This document shows, one piece after another, positions 6,567-6,843 of a stretch of DNA of 6,843 nucleotides. This DNA is from Nitrospinota bacterium (GTDB taxonomy: Bacteria > JAUXIQ01): the NCBI GenBank assembly GCA_030620925.1, contig JAUXIQ010000109.1, positions 1-6,843 of the forward strand, written 5' to 3'. A program made the position numbers and the translations under genes. A model generated the notes under the pieces. The model was not told the DNA's origin and did not search any database. It worked only from the letters and a program-made list of their open reading frames with translations. The stretch's first letter is position 1. The number at the start of each line of letters is the position of its first letter.

Positions 6567-6572
6567 AGCGTG

Positions 6573-6843
6573 ATGAAAGAGACGGAGATGCTCGCCGAGC
6601 TTAAAGAAGAAATCCGGGGACGCACCAGGGTCATGCTGGACAAGATTCCTCCCGACAGGCTCGACTGGTCCCCCGTGGAAGGTGCACTCACGCTGGGGCA
6701 GCTCCTGCGCCACATCTGGAAATCTGAGCAGGGTATATGCAAGCTGGCCAGGGGGAACTGGGAATACCTCGAAAAGAGGCTCCCCGAAGGGCTTTTCGCC
6801 GTGCTGGGAGACGTAGAGGACCTGGAGTCGGAGCTGACAAACA
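6573..6843 (+). CDS. DinB-superfamily protein, N-terminal part (3' end outside window)
   Basis: The open frame gives 90 residues and continues past the right edge; family members are usually about 150-175 residues. It has the DinB/YfiT four-helix-bundle pattern: a first helix (residues 4-24), then the turn IPPDRLDWSPVEG, then a second helix with TLGQLLRHIWKSEQ. His47 is in the position of the first metal ligand of the family; the two later His ligands would lie beyond the window. Such proteins bind a divalent metal. Some are thiol (bacillithiol or mycothiol)-dependent transferases or hydrolases, some are induced by DNA damage, and most have no known role. No signal peptide is seen. It is transcribed divergently from the EF-G operon, so any shared regulation would act through the region at 6267-6572. 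The call rests on pattern recognition of half a protein. Confidence 0.72.
   Translation, partial: MKETEMLAELKEEIRGRTRVMLDKIPPDRLDWSPVEGALTLGQLLRHIWKSEQGICKLARGNWEYLEKRLPEGLFAVLGDVEDLESELTN

Larger units (their letters stand above)
6267..6572. other. Divergent, AT-rich intergenic region between the EF-G operon and the DinB-like gene
   Basis: These 306 bases lie between two divergent start codons and are clearly richer in A and T than the flanking genes, most of all at 6300-6400 and 6455-6500. The region holds two TATAAT boxes facing the EF-G operon, an 11-bp near-palindrome at 6424-6434, an 8-bp palindrome TGCATGCA (6452-6459), a 7-bp inverted repeat at 6501-6528 and the ribosome binding sites of both genes. 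For the rightward gene I find no convincing promoter; GATAAT or TAATAT near 6485-6492 is the best -10 candidate, with a poor -35. I see no tRNA, no known riboswitch and no further protein gene. Confidence 0.7.

Noticed and set aside
6461-6742. Minus-strand open frame (93 codons) across the DinB-like gene start
   Set aside because: It overlaps the DinB coding sequence and its ribosome binding site on the opposite strand; its Ser-rich translation looks like a shadow frame.

Overview
The window comes from a bacterial chromosome of moderately high GC content (high 50s percent by eye), with strong GGAGG-type ribosome binding sites and one AT-rich intergenic region. The gene content is a molybdenum hydroxylase of the xanthine dehydrogenase family, a catabolic-type acetolactate synthase-like enzyme, an aldehyde dehydrogenase and an EF-G paralogue. 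This fits an anaerobic or metabolically versatile environmental bacterium. Chloroflexota (Dehalococcoidia-like) or a deltaproteobacterial relative are my best guesses, but nothing in the window fixes the taxonomy. There is no rRNA, tRNA, CRISPR array, insertion sequence or phage gene.

Layout. Positions 2-991 (+) hold the C-terminal 329 residues of a molybdopterin-binding subunit of the xanthine dehydrogenase / 4-hydroxybenzoyl-CoA reductase family; its start lies outside the window. It converges across an 88-base gap on a three-gene minus-strand cluster. In transcription order the cluster is an EF-G-like translational GTPase (6266-4224), an acetolactate synthase-like ThDP enzyme (4189-2552) and an aldehyde dehydrogenase (2519-1080). 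The two gaps are 34 and 32 bases and hold no visible terminator, so the three genes are very probably one operon. A 306-base AT-rich divergent promoter region (6267-6572) separates the operon from a plus-strand DinB-superfamily gene that starts at 6573 and runs off the right edge.

How the genes may work together. The ThDP enzyme condenses or decarboxylates 2-oxo acids, and the aldehyde dehydrogenase oxidises aldehydes to acids with NAD(P)+. Placed together they could form a small 2-oxo acid / aldehyde module, but the substrates cannot be read from the sequence. The EF-G paralogue has an intact GTPase core but rewritten domain IV tip loops, so it is more likely a specialised or auxiliary factor than the housekeeping translocase. 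Why it sits at the head of a metabolic operon is unclear.

I see no clearly new system here. The points most worth a second look are the EF-G variant and its operon context, the stop/start-linked gene junctions, and a Lys-to-Arg change in the coenzyme-binding motif of the aldehyde dehydrogenase.
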